From Kutzneria chonburiensis (GTDB lineage: Bacteria; Actinomycetota; Actinomycetes; Mycobacteriales; Pseudonocardiaceae): a stretch of DNA of 64,000 nt. The position numbers were made by a program, and so were the translations under genes. Numbering within the stretch: the stretch's first letter is position 1; every line of letters starts with the position of its first letter. The notes beneath the pieces are model-generated. The model was given only the letters and a program-made list of their open reading frames with translations, made no database searches and was not told where the DNA came from. Where the stretch lies: NCBI RefSeq assembly GCF_028622115.1, contig NZ_CP097263.1, forward strand, positions 3,472,001 through 3,536,000. The letters are read 5' to 3'. Shown here piece after piece: positions 16,955 through 25,373 of this stretch.

Positions 16955-17910
16955 CGATTGTGCCCATGAAGAAGATCCTGCTGGCCATCGCCGGCACGGT
17001 GGTCCTGGTCGCCGCCGCCGTTGCGTACACGGTCAGCGCCCGCCCGGACACGGCCGACGCCGTGCCGGCGGCCAAGCTGACCCTCGGGCCTGGACAACTG
17101 TTGTACCGCAACGTGTCCACCGGGCGCATCGCCGCTGTCCCGCTGAACGACCCCAAGGCGAGCCCGGCGATCAGTGGCCTCAAGTGCGACCGTTTCGCCG
17201 TCGCCAAGCAGACGGCGGTCTGCCTGGCGGTCGAGCCCGGCACGCTGCCGGCGGTGACCGATGTCATTGTGCTGGACGAATACCTGCACGTCCGGCACAC
17301 CGAGTCCGTGTCCGGCACGCCCAGCCGGGCCCGGGTCTCCCCCGACGGCATGCTGGTCTACTGGACGGTCTTCGTCACCGGGGATTCCTACGCCGCGACC
17401 GGATTCTCCACCCGCGCCGGCATCTACGAGGTGGGCACCGGCGCACTGGTCAAGACCGTCGAGGAACTGGCCGTGCAGGTCGACGGCAGCCCCTACACCG
17501 CGCCGGACGTCAACTACTGGGGCCTCACCTTCGCCGCCGACGGCAACCGCTTCTACAGCACCCTCGGCACCCAGGGCAAGACTTACCTGATCGAGGGCGA
17601 CTACGCCAAGTACCGCGGCAAAGCCCTGCGGGAGAACGTCGAATGCCCCTCGCTGTCCCCCGACGGCACCCGGATCGCCTTCAAGAAGAAGATCTCCGAC
17701 GGCGTCTGGCGGCTGTCCGTGCTCGATCTGGCCACCATGAAGGAGATCCCGCTGGCCGAGACGCGCAGCGTGGACGACCAGGCCCTGTGGCAGGACGACC
17801 ACACCGTCCTCTACGGACTGGGCAACGCCGTCTGGGCCGTGCCGGCCGACGGCTCCGGCGCGCCACGGAAGCTGGTCGACGACGCCTCCTCGCCGGCGGT
17901 CACCGGCTGA
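16951..17910 (+). CDS. Secreted/anchored TolB-like beta-propeller protein
   Basis: 319 residues from an ATG at 16951 overlapping the MFS stop (ATGA). One N-terminal membrane/signal segment (about 6-28). The rest is a repeating beta pattern with TolB/PD40-style motifs (RARVSPDGMLVYW, LTFAADGNRFYS, PSLSPDGTRIAF), about six blades. No catalytic residues are recognised. Possibly a surface sensor or scaffold working with the preceding secreted phosphoesterase. Function not known. Confidence 0.75.
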   Translation: MTIVPMKKILLAIAGTVVLVAAAVAYTVSARPDTADAVPAAKLTLGPGQLLYRNVSTGRIAAVPLNDPKASPAISGLKCDRFAVAKQTAVCLAVEPGTLPAVTDVIVLDEYLHVRHTESVSGTPSRARVSPDGMLVYWTVFVTGDSYAATGFSTRAGIYEVGTGALVKTVEELAVQVDGSPYTAPDVNYWGLTFAADGNRFYSTLGTQGKTYLIEGDYAKYRGKALRENVECPSLSPDGTRIAFKKKISDGVWRLSVLDLATMKEIPLAETRSVDDQALWQDDHTVLYGLGNAVWAVPADGSGAPRKLVDDASSPAVTG

Positions 17911-17913
17911 CGG

Positions 17914-18957
17914 TCACCGGCTGACGGTCATCTGCGGGATCCGGGCGGCGATGCGCTGGAGCTCGGCATCGCTGGAGATGCCCTGGAAGTCGTAGCGCGG
18001 CGTGTACGGGCGCTCCAGCTGGGCGATCTCGTCGTCGGTCAGCACGATGTCCAGCGAGGCCACGGCCTCGTCGATGTGCCGGGTCGAGTTCGCCCCGACC
18101 AGCGGGGCGACGACCACCGGGTTGGCCCGCAGCCAGGCCAGCGCGATCTGGGCCCGGCTGACGCCACGGGCATCGGCCACGGCCCCGACGGCGTCGACGA
18201 TCTGCCGGTCGCTGTCCGGGGTGGAGTAGAGCAGGTCGGCGTAGCCGCCGTCGGTCTCGGACCGGGCGGTGGCGTTGTCGTCCCACGCCCGGGCCAGGCG
18301 GCCGCGCGCCAGCGGGCTCCACACGATGGTGCCGACTCCCTCGTCCGCGCACAGCGGGAGCATCTCGCGCTCCTCTTCACGGGCGAGCAGGTTGTAGTGG
18401 TCCTGCATCGACACGAACCGGGCCCAGCCGTTGGCCTTCTGCAGGTGCAGCGCCTTGCTGAACTCCCAGGCGTGCATGGACGACGCGCCCAGGTAGCGCA
18501 CCTTGCCCGCCTTGACCAGGTCGTGCAGCGCCTCCAGGGTCTCCTCGAGCGGCGTGCTCGGATCGTTGCGGTGGATCTGGTAGAGGTCGACGTAGTCGGT
18601 CCCGAGCCGGCGCAGGCTGTGGTCGATCTCGGTCATGACCGCCTTGCGGGACAGGCCCTTGCCGTTGGGGCCGGGCCGCATCGGGTGCCGCAGCTTGGTG
18701 GCGATCACCACGTCGTCCCGGTCGGCGAAGTCGCGCAGCGCGCGGCCGAGGATCTCCTCGCTGGAGCCCAGCGAGTACAGGTTGGCCGAGTCGAAGAAGT
18801 TGATGCCCTGCTCGAGGGCGTGCTTGATCAGCGGGCGGGACTCCTCCTCGGGCAGCGACCAGGCCGGATGCCCCTGGTCGGGCCGGCCGTAGGTCATCGC
18901 GCCGATGGCGATCGGCGACACGTCCAGGCCGGTGCCGCCCAGTTTCACGTACTCCAT
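17914..18957 (-). CDS. Aldo/keto reductase
   Basis: A 347-residue protein with the (beta/alpha)8 reductase pattern. The catalytic tetrad is visible: Asp and Tyr in NFFDSANLYSLG, Lys in VIATKL, and His in YQIHRND. The C-terminal NADPH-binding stretch (AWLRANPVVVAPLVGANS) is intact. It most resembles the AKR11/12-like potassium-channel-beta-type reductases of actinobacteria. Two identical palindromes just upstream (18980-19025) indicate repressor control, but no repressor gene is adjacent. Substrate unknown. Confidence 0.92.
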   Translation of the reverse strand: MEYVKLGGTGLDVSPIAIGAMTYGRPDQGHPAWSLPEEESRPLIKHALEQGINFFDSANLYSLGSSEEILGRALRDFADRDDVVIATKLRHPMRPGPNGKGLSRKAVMTEIDHSLRRLGTDYVDLYQIHRNDPSTPLEETLEALHDLVKAGKVRYLGASSMHAWEFSKALHLQKANGWARFVSMQDHYNLLAREEEREMLPLCADEGVGTIVWSPLARGRLARAWDDNATARSETDGGYADLLYSTPDSDRQIVDAVGAVADARGVSRAQIALAWLRANPVVVAPLVGANSTRHIDEAVASLDIVLTDDEIAQLERPYTPRYDFQGISSDAELQRIAARIPQMTVSR

Positions 18958-18979
18958 GACTTGTCTCCCACAGGCTCAA

Positions 18980-19025
18980 GCGGAGAGCTCTCCGCATGCT
19001 TCCGACGTTAGCGGAGAGCTCTCCG
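18980..19025. promoter_or_regulatory. Twin palindromic operators upstream of aldo/keto reductase
   Basis: GCGGAGAGCTCTCCGC (18980-18995) and CGGAGAGCTCTCCG (19012-19025): two copies of one perfect palindrome, centres 31 bases apart (about three helical turns), 23 bases before the reductase start. This is typical of a TetR- or MarR-type repressor binding as two dimers. Confidence 0.75.
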
Positions 19026-19196
19026 GATAGCAACCCGATCACCAACCGCGTCCGCCCCGGAGCCGGGCGTGACCTCGCCGGCGGGCAGCGGGATGGCCAT
19101 CTTCGGGACAGTTGTCGTTCACGTCCGGTTTGCCGGGGCAGGTGAGGCTTCGCCCGAAACGCCCGTGTCGGCGCGGCGGCGAAAGAGGGTTTCCAG

Positions 19197-20915
19197 GTGG
19201 GACACGATCACGGTCACGACCACAACCACGATCATGGGCACGACCATGGGCACGACCATGGGCACGACCACGAGCACGGCGGCGAGGGCCTGTCGGCGGC
19301 GGCCGACCTGTCCGTGCCCGACCAGGAGCTGAGCCCGGACGCGCTGTCGCGCAGATCGATGTTCCGCCGGGCCGGGTTGCTCGGCGCCGGCCTGGCTTCG
19401 GCCAGCGTGCTGGCCACGGCCGGCACCGCGGCGGCCGGCCCCGAGCGCAACCGGTCGCGGGGCGGCCTGCTGTGGCTGGCCGGCGACCACCACATCCACA
19501 CCCAGTACAGCTCGGACGGCAAGTACCGGGTGCTCGACCACGTCCGGCACGCCAACGCGTACGGCCTCGACTGGATGGTCATCACCGACCACGGCAGCAA
19601 CGAGCACGCCAAGATCGGCGTGGACAAGGTCAACCCGGACATCGTGGCGGCCCGCGACAAGGTCAAGGACACGCTGGTGTTCCAGGGCCTGGAGTGGAAC
19701 ATCCCGGCGGCCGAGCACGGCACCGTGTTCGTGCACCCGGGCCGCAACGAGCTGCCGCTGCTCAAGGAGTTCGAGAACACCTACGACGGCTCGGTCAAGG
19801 GCGCGACCGCCGGCACGCCGGCCAACGAGGCGCTGGCCATCGCCGGCGTCAACTTCCTGGCCGACGCCGTGCGCCGCCACCGCGTGCAGGACGCGCTGTT
19901 CCTGGCCAACCACCCGGCCCGCAAGGGCATCGACTCGCCGCACGAGATCCGCGCGTGGCGGGACGCGGCCCCGAACATCGCCGTCGGCATGGAGGGCGCG
20001 CCGGGCCACCAGGGCGCGGGCATCCCCGCGCCGCACGGCCCGGGCAGCGGCCGCGGCGGCTACGACAACAGCCCCAGCGCCGACTCGTTCCCCGGCTACC
20101 CGCTGGAGAGCTACCGCACGTGGGGCGGCTTCGACTGGATGACCGCGACGGTCGGCGGCCTGTGGGACAGCCTGCTGGCCGAGGGCAAGCCGTGGTGGAT
20201 CACCGCCAACTCGGACTCGCACAACGTGTACGCGGACAACGCGGTGCGCGGCCCGGGCTCGGACTTCACCAAGAACGGCAAGTACAACGACCCGGTCTAC
20301 GGCGGCGACCTCAACCTGGGCGACAGCGACTTCTGGCCCGGCTACTACTCCCGGACCCACGTCGGCGCGTGCGACTTCTCCTACGCGGCGGTGATGGACG
20401 GCATCCGCGCCGGCCGGGTGTGGGTCGACCACGGCGGCCTGATCAGCGGTCTCGACGTGCGGCTGCGGGCCCGCAACGGCCGGGACGAGGTGCCGCTGGG
20501 CGGCATGCTGCACGTGCGGCGCGGCGCCGAGGTCGATCTGGTGATCTCCATCGACCTGGCCAACGGGCCGAACTGGGCGCAGTTCGTGCCGACGCTGGCC
20601 AGGGTCGACGTGATCGCCGGCGACGTGACCGGCAAGGCGGCCGACCGTGACGGCTTCGTCGCGCCGACCGCCAAGGTGGTGAAGTCCTTCGAGGTCAACA
20701 AGTCCACCGGCACGGTCAGCTTCACCTACCCGCTGGGCCGGGTCTCGAAGCCGCAGTACCTGCGGCTGCGTGGCACCGACGGCAACCGCGGCGCGGTCGG
20801 CCTGCACGGCGCGGGCGTCGACCCGGTCGGGCCGGCGATGGACGTGCTGGGCTCGGCCGACCCGTGGAAGGACCTCTGGTTCTACAGCAACCCCCTGTGG
20901 GTCCTGCCGTCGTGA
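19197..20915 (+). CDS. PHP-domain phosphoesterase-like protein with His-rich N-terminus and Tat signal
   Basis: 572 residues from a GTG at 19197 with AAAGAGGG upstream. Residues 2-28 are almost only Gly, His and Asp (GHDHGHDH repeats), a likely metal-binding tail. A twin-arginine-type signal follows (Arg52-Arg53, then an Ala/Gly/Leu-rich stretch to about residue 80). The PHP domain starts with GDHHIHTQYS (about 97-105), continues with ITDHGS, and has LFLANHPAR and WWITANSDSHNV metal-site segments. PHP enzymes are metal-dependent phosphoesterases, here probably exported folded with its metals. It is odd that the His-rich part precedes the signal, since it would be removed on cleavage. Confidence 0.85.
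   Translation: MGHDHGHDHNHDHGHDHGHDHGHDHEHGGEGLSAAADLSVPDQELSPDALSRRSMFRRAGLLGAGLASASVLATAGTAAAGPERNRSRGGLLWLAGDHHIHTQYSSDGKYRVLDHVRHANAYGLDWMVITDHGSNEHAKIGVDKVNPDIVAARDKVKDTLVFQGLEWNIPAAEHGTVFVHPGRNELPLLKEFENTYDGSVKGATAGTPANEALAIAGVNFLADAVRRHRVQDALFLANHPARKGIDSPHEIRAWRDAAPNIAVGMEGAPGHQGAGIPAPHGPGSGRGGYDNSPSADSFPGYPLESYRTWGGFDWMTATVGGLWDSLLAEGKPWWITANSDSHNVYADNAVRGPGSDFTKNGKYNDPVYGGDLNLGDSDFWPGYYSRTHVGACDFSYAAVMDGIRAGRVWVDHGGLISGLDVRLRARNGRDEVPLGGMLHVRRGAEVDLVISIDLANGPNWAQFVPTLARVDVIAGDVTGKAADRDGFVAPTAKVVKSFEVNKSTGTVSFTYPLGRVSKPQYLRLRGTDGNRGAVGLHGAGVDPVGPAMDVLGSADPWKDLWFYSNPLWVLPS
19233..19268 (+). repeat. Three perfect tandem 12-bp repeats in the His-rich coding region
   Basis: CATGGGCACGAC three times in a row, encoding His-Gly-His-Asp units. 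The flanking codons are degenerate copies, so the tract is prone to length change by slippage. Confidence 0.9.
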
Positions 20916-21436
20916 CGGTCTTCGGCGTCGACACCGGCAGCCGGTCGCTGCGGGAGGCGGACCACCTGATCCATGATCTGGTGGCCCGCCTCCCGGGGCC
21001 GGTTGTCGCCGGCACGCATCTGATCCGCGGCGAGCGCCCGCACATCGCGGTGTCGCTGGAGTCCGATGTGGAGAGTCTTCCGGTTGATCCGGAGATGAGC
21101 GTCGTCTCGGTCGTCTTCCGGGCCGGCCCTGACGGCCTGGCCGCCGCGGAAGCGTTTGCGCAGCACGGTGTTTCGGGCCGAGCCGTGGTGTTCCCCGGCT
21201 CGGAGCTCACCGGTGCCGTGCGGGTCGGCGATCTGCTGGCCGGCTCGTCGATCGACCGGTTGCACGTCGTCGGCGGCTCGGAACAGCCTGGGGCGGACGA
21301 CTTCCTGGACACGCGTGATCACCTTCGGCCGGAATGGCAGGGCGGCGAGCTCGTGCTGGCCGTCACGCCGGCCGGCGCGGGCCGGTTCGCGCCGTTCGAG
21401 GTGCCCAACCCGACGCCCTGCTGCGCCGATCACTGA
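20912..21436 (+). CDS. Conserved-looking small protein coupled to the PHP gene (unknown function)
   Basis: 174 residues from a GTG at 20912 whose start overlaps the PHP stop (GTGA), so the two are co-translated. The pattern is alternating alpha/beta. It ends in the striking NPTPCCADH, where adjacent cysteines and a His could bind a metal. No known catalytic motif was recognised. Its tight coupling suggests it serves the same pathway as the PHP protein. It overlaps the convergent response-regulator gene by 7 bases. Confidence 0.75.
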   Translation: MTVFGVDTGSRSLREADHLIHDLVARLPGPVVAGTHLIRGERPHIAVSLESDVESLPVDPEMSVVSVVFRAGPDGLAAAEAFAQHGVSGRAVVFPGSELTGAVRVGDLLAGSSIDRLHVVGGSEQPGADDFLDTRDHLRPEWQGGELVLAVTPAGAGRFAPFEVPNPTPCCADH

Positions 21437-22068
21437 ACGGTCAGCCCGGCTCGCACGGCCAGCACGACAAGCTGGGCCCGAGACCGGGCGTTGAGCTTGC
21501 CCATCGCCCGGGTCACGTGGGTGCGGACGGTGGCCGGCGACAGGAACAGCGCGTCGGCGATCTCGCCGTTGGACCGCCCGGTCGCCACCCAGGCGGCGAT
21601 CTCCCGCTCCCGCCCGGTGAGCGTGTCGAGGCCGTCGACCGCGGTCGGCGCGGTCCAGCGCCGGGCGAAGGTGGACACCATCAGCCGGGTCACCGACGGG
21701 GACAGCCACGCCTCGCCGTTGGCCACGACCCTGATGGCGGGCACCAGTTCCGTGGGGGCGCTGTCCTTGAGGACGAAGCCGCCGGCCCCGGCGCCGAGCG
21801 CCTCGAACACGTAGCGGTCGATCTCGAACGTCGTGACGACGATGACCTTCACCTGGTGGTCCAGGCGTTTGAGCACGTCAAGGCCGTCCATACCCGGCAT
21901 GCGGATGTCCAGCAGCAGCACGTCGGCCGGGATCCGGCTCAGCTGGGTCAGCGCCTGCCGGCCGTTGTCCGCCTCGCCGACCACCCGCATGTCGTCCTCA
22001 CGGTCGACCAGCACGCGCAGGCCCATCCGGACCAGCTGGTGATCGTCGGCCAGCAGCACCCGGATCAT
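21430..22068 (-). CDS. NarL/LuxR-type response regulator
   Basis: A 212-residue protein. A canonical receiver has the acidic pair (LLADDHQLVR), acceptor Asp (VLLLDIRMPG) and Lys (GFVLKDS). The C-terminal GerE helix-turn-helix (LTGREREIAAWVATG, then SPATVRTHVTRAM) binds DNA. The ATG at 22068 overlaps the stop of the kinase gene (ATGA), so the pair is co-translated and forms one two-component system. Targets unknown. Confidence 0.94.
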   Translation of the reverse strand: MIRVLLADDHQLVRMGLRVLVDREDDMRVVGEADNGRQALTQLSRIPADVLLLDIRMPGMDGLDVLKRLDHQVKVIVVTTFEIDRYVFEALGAGAGGFVLKDSAPTELVPAIRVVANGEAWLSPSVTRLMVSTFARRWTAPTAVDGLDTLTGREREIAAWVATGRSNGEIADALFLSPATVRTHVTRAMGKLNARSRAQLVVLAVRAGLTVQ

Positions 22069-23165
22069 CGGCTCACCGGCAGCCAGGCCACGACCTGGAA
22101 CCCGCCGCCCGCACGGGGTCCGGCCTCCAATCGTCCGTCCAGCTCTTCGACCCTTCGCCGCATGCCGGCCAATCCCCGACCGGCCGGCGCTGCCGCTCCG
22201 ACGCCGCGATCACTCACCCGGACCCGCACGTGCCGCTCGCCGCGGTCGACGGCCACCTCGGCCGTGGTCGGGCCGGCGTGTCGGAGGATGTTGGTCAACG
22301 CTTCCTGAACCACCCGGTACACCGTGCCGTTCACCGGCTCCGGCAGCTCGCCGTCCATGGTGAAGTCGACCGCCAGGCCACCGGCCCGGACCTGCCGGAT
22401 CAGGTCGTGGATGCCGGCCGGGTGGACGGCGTCCAGCATCCGCCGCAGGTCGGCCAGTGCGGCGGCGGACGTCTCCTTGATCGCCTCCACGAAGAGCCGG
22501 GCCTGGGCCGGCTGCTCGTCGAAGACGAGCAGCGCCACGCCGGCCTGCATGCTCACGACGGCGAAACCGTGGCCGGCGATGTCGTGCACCTCGCCGGCCA
22601 GCCGCATCCTTTCCTCCAACGCCGAGCGGGCGATCAGGTTGCGGCGCGCGGCCTTCATCACGTGGATCAAGGCGCCGAGCGACCAGGGCAGCACGATCCA
22701 ACCCGTCCAGGCCAGCGCCAGCAGCGTCGGCGTGTGCCCGTCGCCGAGCAGCCGCAGCAGGATGGTCGCCGAGGAGATCACCGCTGCCACCGCGCCGGCC
22801 GGGGCCGATTCCCGTAGCGGTCGCTGGCGGGCGAGCTCGAACACCGCGACCACCAGGCACAGCAACACCGGCCCGTTTACCAGCAACACCGCGCCGCCAA
22901 CACCAGCAGCGACAGACCAGACCCGTTCCAGCGGGCGGGGTCGTTCCGCGCCAACGGCAATCGTGCCCGCGACCACGGCAGCACGATTCAGCCCGTCCAG
23001 GCCGGCGACAGCGACCTCGGCGCGTGCCCGTCGCCGAGAAGAACACGGCTGCCAAACCCAGGATCGGCTCGGCCCCGCCGATGCTTCGCCCGGTTGGCGG
23101 ATTTCGCCCGCCGCCACCCGACGCCACCACCCACCCGAGCCGATGCGGCGGGCTAAATCCGGCAA
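22065..23165 (-). CDS. Two-component sensor histidine kinase with rearranged N-terminus
   Basis: The core is intact: dimerisation/phospho-acceptor helix with His in EVHDIAGHGFAVVS, then an HATPase domain with an N-box (VVQEALTNILRHAG), VSDRGVG and GRGLAGMRRRVEEL. Membrane helices are seen at about 80-180. The first ~65 residues of the open frame read through an out-of-frame duplicated piece (22970-23038) and one arm of a long inverted repeat, so they are not normal kinase sequence. The native start is probably lost or lies further in (around 22900-22950). Whether the protein still works is uncertain. Partner of the response regulator just downstream. Confidence 0.8.
   Translation of the reverse strand: MPDLARRIGSGGWWRRVAAGEIRQPGEASAGPSRSWVWQPCSSRRRARAEVAVAGLDGLNRAAVVAGTIAVGAERPRPLERVWSVAAGVGGAVLLVNGPVLLCLVVAVFELARQRPLRESAPAGAVAAVISSATILLRLLGDGHTPTLLALAWTGWIVLPWSLGALIHVMKAARRNLIARSALEERMRLAGEVHDIAGHGFAVVSMQAGVALLVFDEQPAQARLFVEAIKETSAAALADLRRMLDAVHPAGIHDLIRQVRAGGLAVDFTMDGELPEPVNGTVYRVVQEALTNILRHAGPTTAEVAVDRGERHVRVRVSDRGVGAAAPAGRGLAGMRRRVEELDGRLEAGPRAGGGFQVVAWLPVSR
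22970..23038 (-). repeat. 69-bp degenerate duplicate of an internal kinase segment
   Basis: These 69 bases match 22680-22748 at 60 of 69 positions with no gaps. Read in the kinase frame of the original, the copy gives LGDGHAPRSLSPAWTG then a stop where the original has AWTGWIVLPWS. It is therefore a decaying fragment of a kinase paralogue or of a duplicated 5' end. Confidence 0.8.
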
Positions 23166-23180
23166 GGGCGAAGCATCGGC
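23062..23180. repeat. Long composite inverted repeat (palindromic element)
   Basis: GCCGATGCTTCGCCC at 23077-23091 pairs perfectly with 23166-23180. CGGATTTCGCCCGCCG at 23098-23113 pairs with 23146-23161 with one mismatch. ATCGGCTCGG at 23063-23072 is also inverted inside the loop (CGAGCCGAT near 23136-23144). Together they make a cruciform-capable element of about 120 bp. It sits exactly between two 5'-truncated genes, which suggests a repetitive mobile or recombinogenic element. Confidence 0.8.
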
Positions 23181-23300
23181 CCCATAGGGGCCGAGCCCGC
23201 GACGCCGAAGGCGGCGCCGACAAGCACAGCCGCCATCGCCGACGAGGCGACCGGCTACGACGGCCCGGGCCCGTTCATCTACCCCGCGTTCGCACTGCTC

Positions 23301-23507
23301 GTGGCGCTGGCCCCGTGGCGCTACACGCCCCTGTCAGCCACGCTGATGAGCGCTTTCTTCCTGTACGGCGGCCTTGTGTCCTCGGAGTTCACCGCCAAGC
23401 TCATCCGGCCCGACGCCGTGCTCGACTTCGCCGCCGGTTGGGTGCAGATGCTCAGTTTCGCTGTTGCCGCAGTCCTTTCCATCGCCGCAGTCGTCAGGAG
23501 TGCATGA
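23301..23507 (+). pseudogene. 5'-truncated small membrane protein
   Basis: The frame is open from 23157, but its beginning reads through the inverted repeat. Recognisable membrane protein starts only around DEATGYDGPGPFIYP (about 23241) and continues with two or three hydrophobic helices (SATLMSAFFLYGGLVSS; MLSFAVAAVLSIAAVV). The expected first helix is missing. The GTG at 23301 is the first usable start and has no ribosome site. It appears cut by the rearrangement at 22970-23240. The stop overlaps the start of the next gene. Confidence 0.6.
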
Positions 23508-23911
23508 TGTTCCGTCGTCTCAACCGTGGCACCGTCGTCTCGCTGGCCGGGCTGCTGGTCGGCATCGGCGGTCTGCTCGTTCAGTGGGCCGCCGACCCGT
23601 CGATGTTCTCGGCCGGCGAGCAGCCGTTCGGCATCGCCTTCCCGCCGGGCATCCTGTTCATCCTCGGCGCCGGCCTGCTCACGCTGGGCACCGCCCGCTG
23701 GTGGTGGCATCCGGTGTTCGCCGTGCTGATCTCGTTCTGGATCGTGGTCGTCGGCGGCCTGGCCGGTCAGCTCACGCCGAACCTGTTCTCCCCCAACCTC
23801 GGCACCGTCGCCGGCAATGTGATCATGACCGTCGGCCTGGCGCTGGCCGGCATCGCCGGGGTGGTGGGCATGATCCGGGCCCGTCGCTCGGGCACACCTT
23901 CCCGGGCATGA
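23507..23911 (+). CDS. Small integral membrane protein
   Basis: A 134-residue protein. Two consecutive ATG codons (23504, 23507) follow AGGAG; the second has the better spacing. Four hydrophobic helices: about 10-27, 43-62, 66-87 and 100-120 (NVIMTVGLALAGIAGVVGMI). No catalytic motif. Start-stop overlap with the truncated membrane gene before it implies one transcript. Function unknown. Confidence 0.7.
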   Translation: MFRRLNRGTVVSLAGLLVGIGGLLVQWAADPSMFSAGEQPFGIAFPPGILFILGAGLLTLGTARWWWHPVFAVLISFWIVVVGGLAGQLTPNLFSPNLGTVAGNVIMTVGLALAGIAGVVGMIRARRSGTPSRA

Positions 23912-23947
23912 CCGTAATTGTGTGGCGGGCCGTGGTTCGATGGGGAC

Positions 23948-24871
23948 GTGACTGTCCTGCCCCAGCGCCGCATCGGCCGTGACGGCCAGACCACCGGCAT
24001 CCTCGCGCTCGGCTCGTGGCACACCTACGACCGTATGCACTTCCCGGACGCGGTGCGGATGCTGCGCCGGGCCGTCGATGCCGGGATCACCCTGTTCGAC
24101 GTGGGCGTATACGGGACCGCCGACCGGCCGCCGGTGTTCACCGACGTGCTGTTCTCGGCCATGGTCCGCGCGGCCGGCCTGCGCCGGGACGACTACCTGT
24201 TCTCGGCCAAGCTGTGGCTGGAGGACTACTTCGGCGACAACCTCCGCGAACAGCTGGAGAACGCGTTGTTGCGCGGCGGCGTCGAGCACGCCGACCTGGT
24301 GATCGTCAGCGCGCACCCGGCCGACACCGATCTCCACGCCCTGGTCACGGAACTGGCCGAGCTGCACCGGGCCGGGTTGATCCGGCAGTGGGGCGTGAAC
24401 AACTGGTCGCCGGCGTCGATCCGGGCCGCGCACGACTTCGCCGCCGCCGACGGCGTTCCCGGGCCGTCAATGGCCCAGCTGGTGTACAGCGTGGCCCGCC
24501 GGTCCACTGTGGAGGGCCCGGAGTTCGGCGCGGTGTTCGGCGACCTCGGCGTCACGTTGCAGTCGTCGGCGGTGTTCGAGTGCGGGCGGCTGCTGGGCAA
24601 GAGCCGCACCGGCGCCGAGCCGCACGACGACGCGCAGCGGCGTATCGCCGACAACGTGGATGCCCTGGCCAAGGCCGCCGAGAGCATCGGTGCCACGGCG
24701 GCCCAGCTGTGCCTGGCCTTCACGCTCACCCATCCGGCCAACACCACCACGTTGTTCGGCTCGACCAGCGTGCGGCAGCTGGAGGACAACCTCGCGGCCG
24801 CCGACCTGCTCACCAGCGTCGGCGCGGCCGAGCTGCGGGCGCTGGCCGAGCCGTTCCGGGTCGACCGCTGA
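23948..24871 (+). CDS. Aldo/keto reductase family protein
   Basis: 307 residues from a GTG at 23948. The barrel pattern and active-site residues are present in modified form: ITLFDVGVYG (Asp, Tyr), YLFSAKLW (Lys), IVSAHPAD (His), and a C-terminal LCLAFTLTHPANTTTLFGST. It differs clearly from the reductase at 17914-18957 and looks like a divergent subgroup (GVYG in place of the usual xxYG contexts). Substrate unknown. Confidence 0.85.
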   Translation: MTVLPQRRIGRDGQTTGILALGSWHTYDRMHFPDAVRMLRRAVDAGITLFDVGVYGTADRPPVFTDVLFSAMVRAAGLRRDDYLFSAKLWLEDYFGDNLREQLENALLRGGVEHADLVIVSAHPADTDLHALVTELAELHRAGLIRQWGVNNWSPASIRAAHDFAAADGVPGPSMAQLVYSVARRSTVEGPEFGAVFGDLGVTLQSSAVFECGRLLGKSRTGAEPHDDAQRRIADNVDALAKAAESIGATAAQLCLAFTLTHPANTTTLFGSTSVRQLEDNLAAADLLTSVGAAELRALAEPFRVDR

Positions 24872-24947
24872 CCAGTACCGGAACAGGTCCGGCCAGCTGG
24901 TGGACAGCCGGCGCTGCCCGGCCCGCCGAGGCGGGCCGGGCCCGCGA

Positions 24948-25373
24948 TCAGGCCAGGGTGGCCTCGAGGGTGATCTCCGGCACGGCGGCCAGCGCGCGGC
25001 TGACCGGGCAGCCCGCCTTGGCGCCCTCGGCGAACTCGCGGAACTGGTCGGCGTCCACGCCGGGCACGTCACCCTTGGTGACCAGCTCGATCTTGATGAT
25101 GGTCGGCACGCCGTCGACCGGGCGCAGCGTCACCGAGGCGTCGGTCTCGATGGACGTGGCGGTGAAGCCGGCCTTGGCCAGCGCGCTGGCCAGCGCCATC
25201 GAGTAGCAGGACGCGTGGGCGGCGGCGATGAGCTGCTCCGGGTTGGAGCCGGGGCCGTCCTCGAAGCGCGACTTGTAGGTGACGCCACCGGTGATGTTGT
25301 TGCCCGCGTTGAACTGGCCCGACCCGGTGGGGATGTCCCCGTTCCAGCTGGCGTGGGCCTTCGAGACCGGCAT
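24948..25373 (-). CDS. OsmC-family peroxiredoxin
   Basis: 141 residues from an ATG at 25373 with GGAGG about 8 bases upstream (an ORF start at 25406 is less likely). The two active-site cysteines of OsmC/Ohr are present: HASCYSMALA in the middle and AGCPVSRAL near the C-terminus. The family reduces organic hydroperoxides. The C-terminal placement of the second Cys fits the OsmC rather than the Ohr branch. Confidence 0.92.
   Translation of the reverse strand: MPVSKAHASWNGDIPTGSGQFNAGNNITGGVTYKSRFEDGPGSNPEQLIAAAHASCYSMALASALAKAGFTATSIETDASVTLRPVDGVPTIIKIELVTKGDVPGVDADQFREFAEGAKAGCPVSRALAAVPEITLEATLA

Noticed and set aside
23024-23911. Long plus-strand frame of 295 codons covering the inverted repeat
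   Set aside because: Only the end (from 23504) encodes a plausible membrane protein with a ribosome site; the upstream part is Arg-rich read-through of the palindrome.
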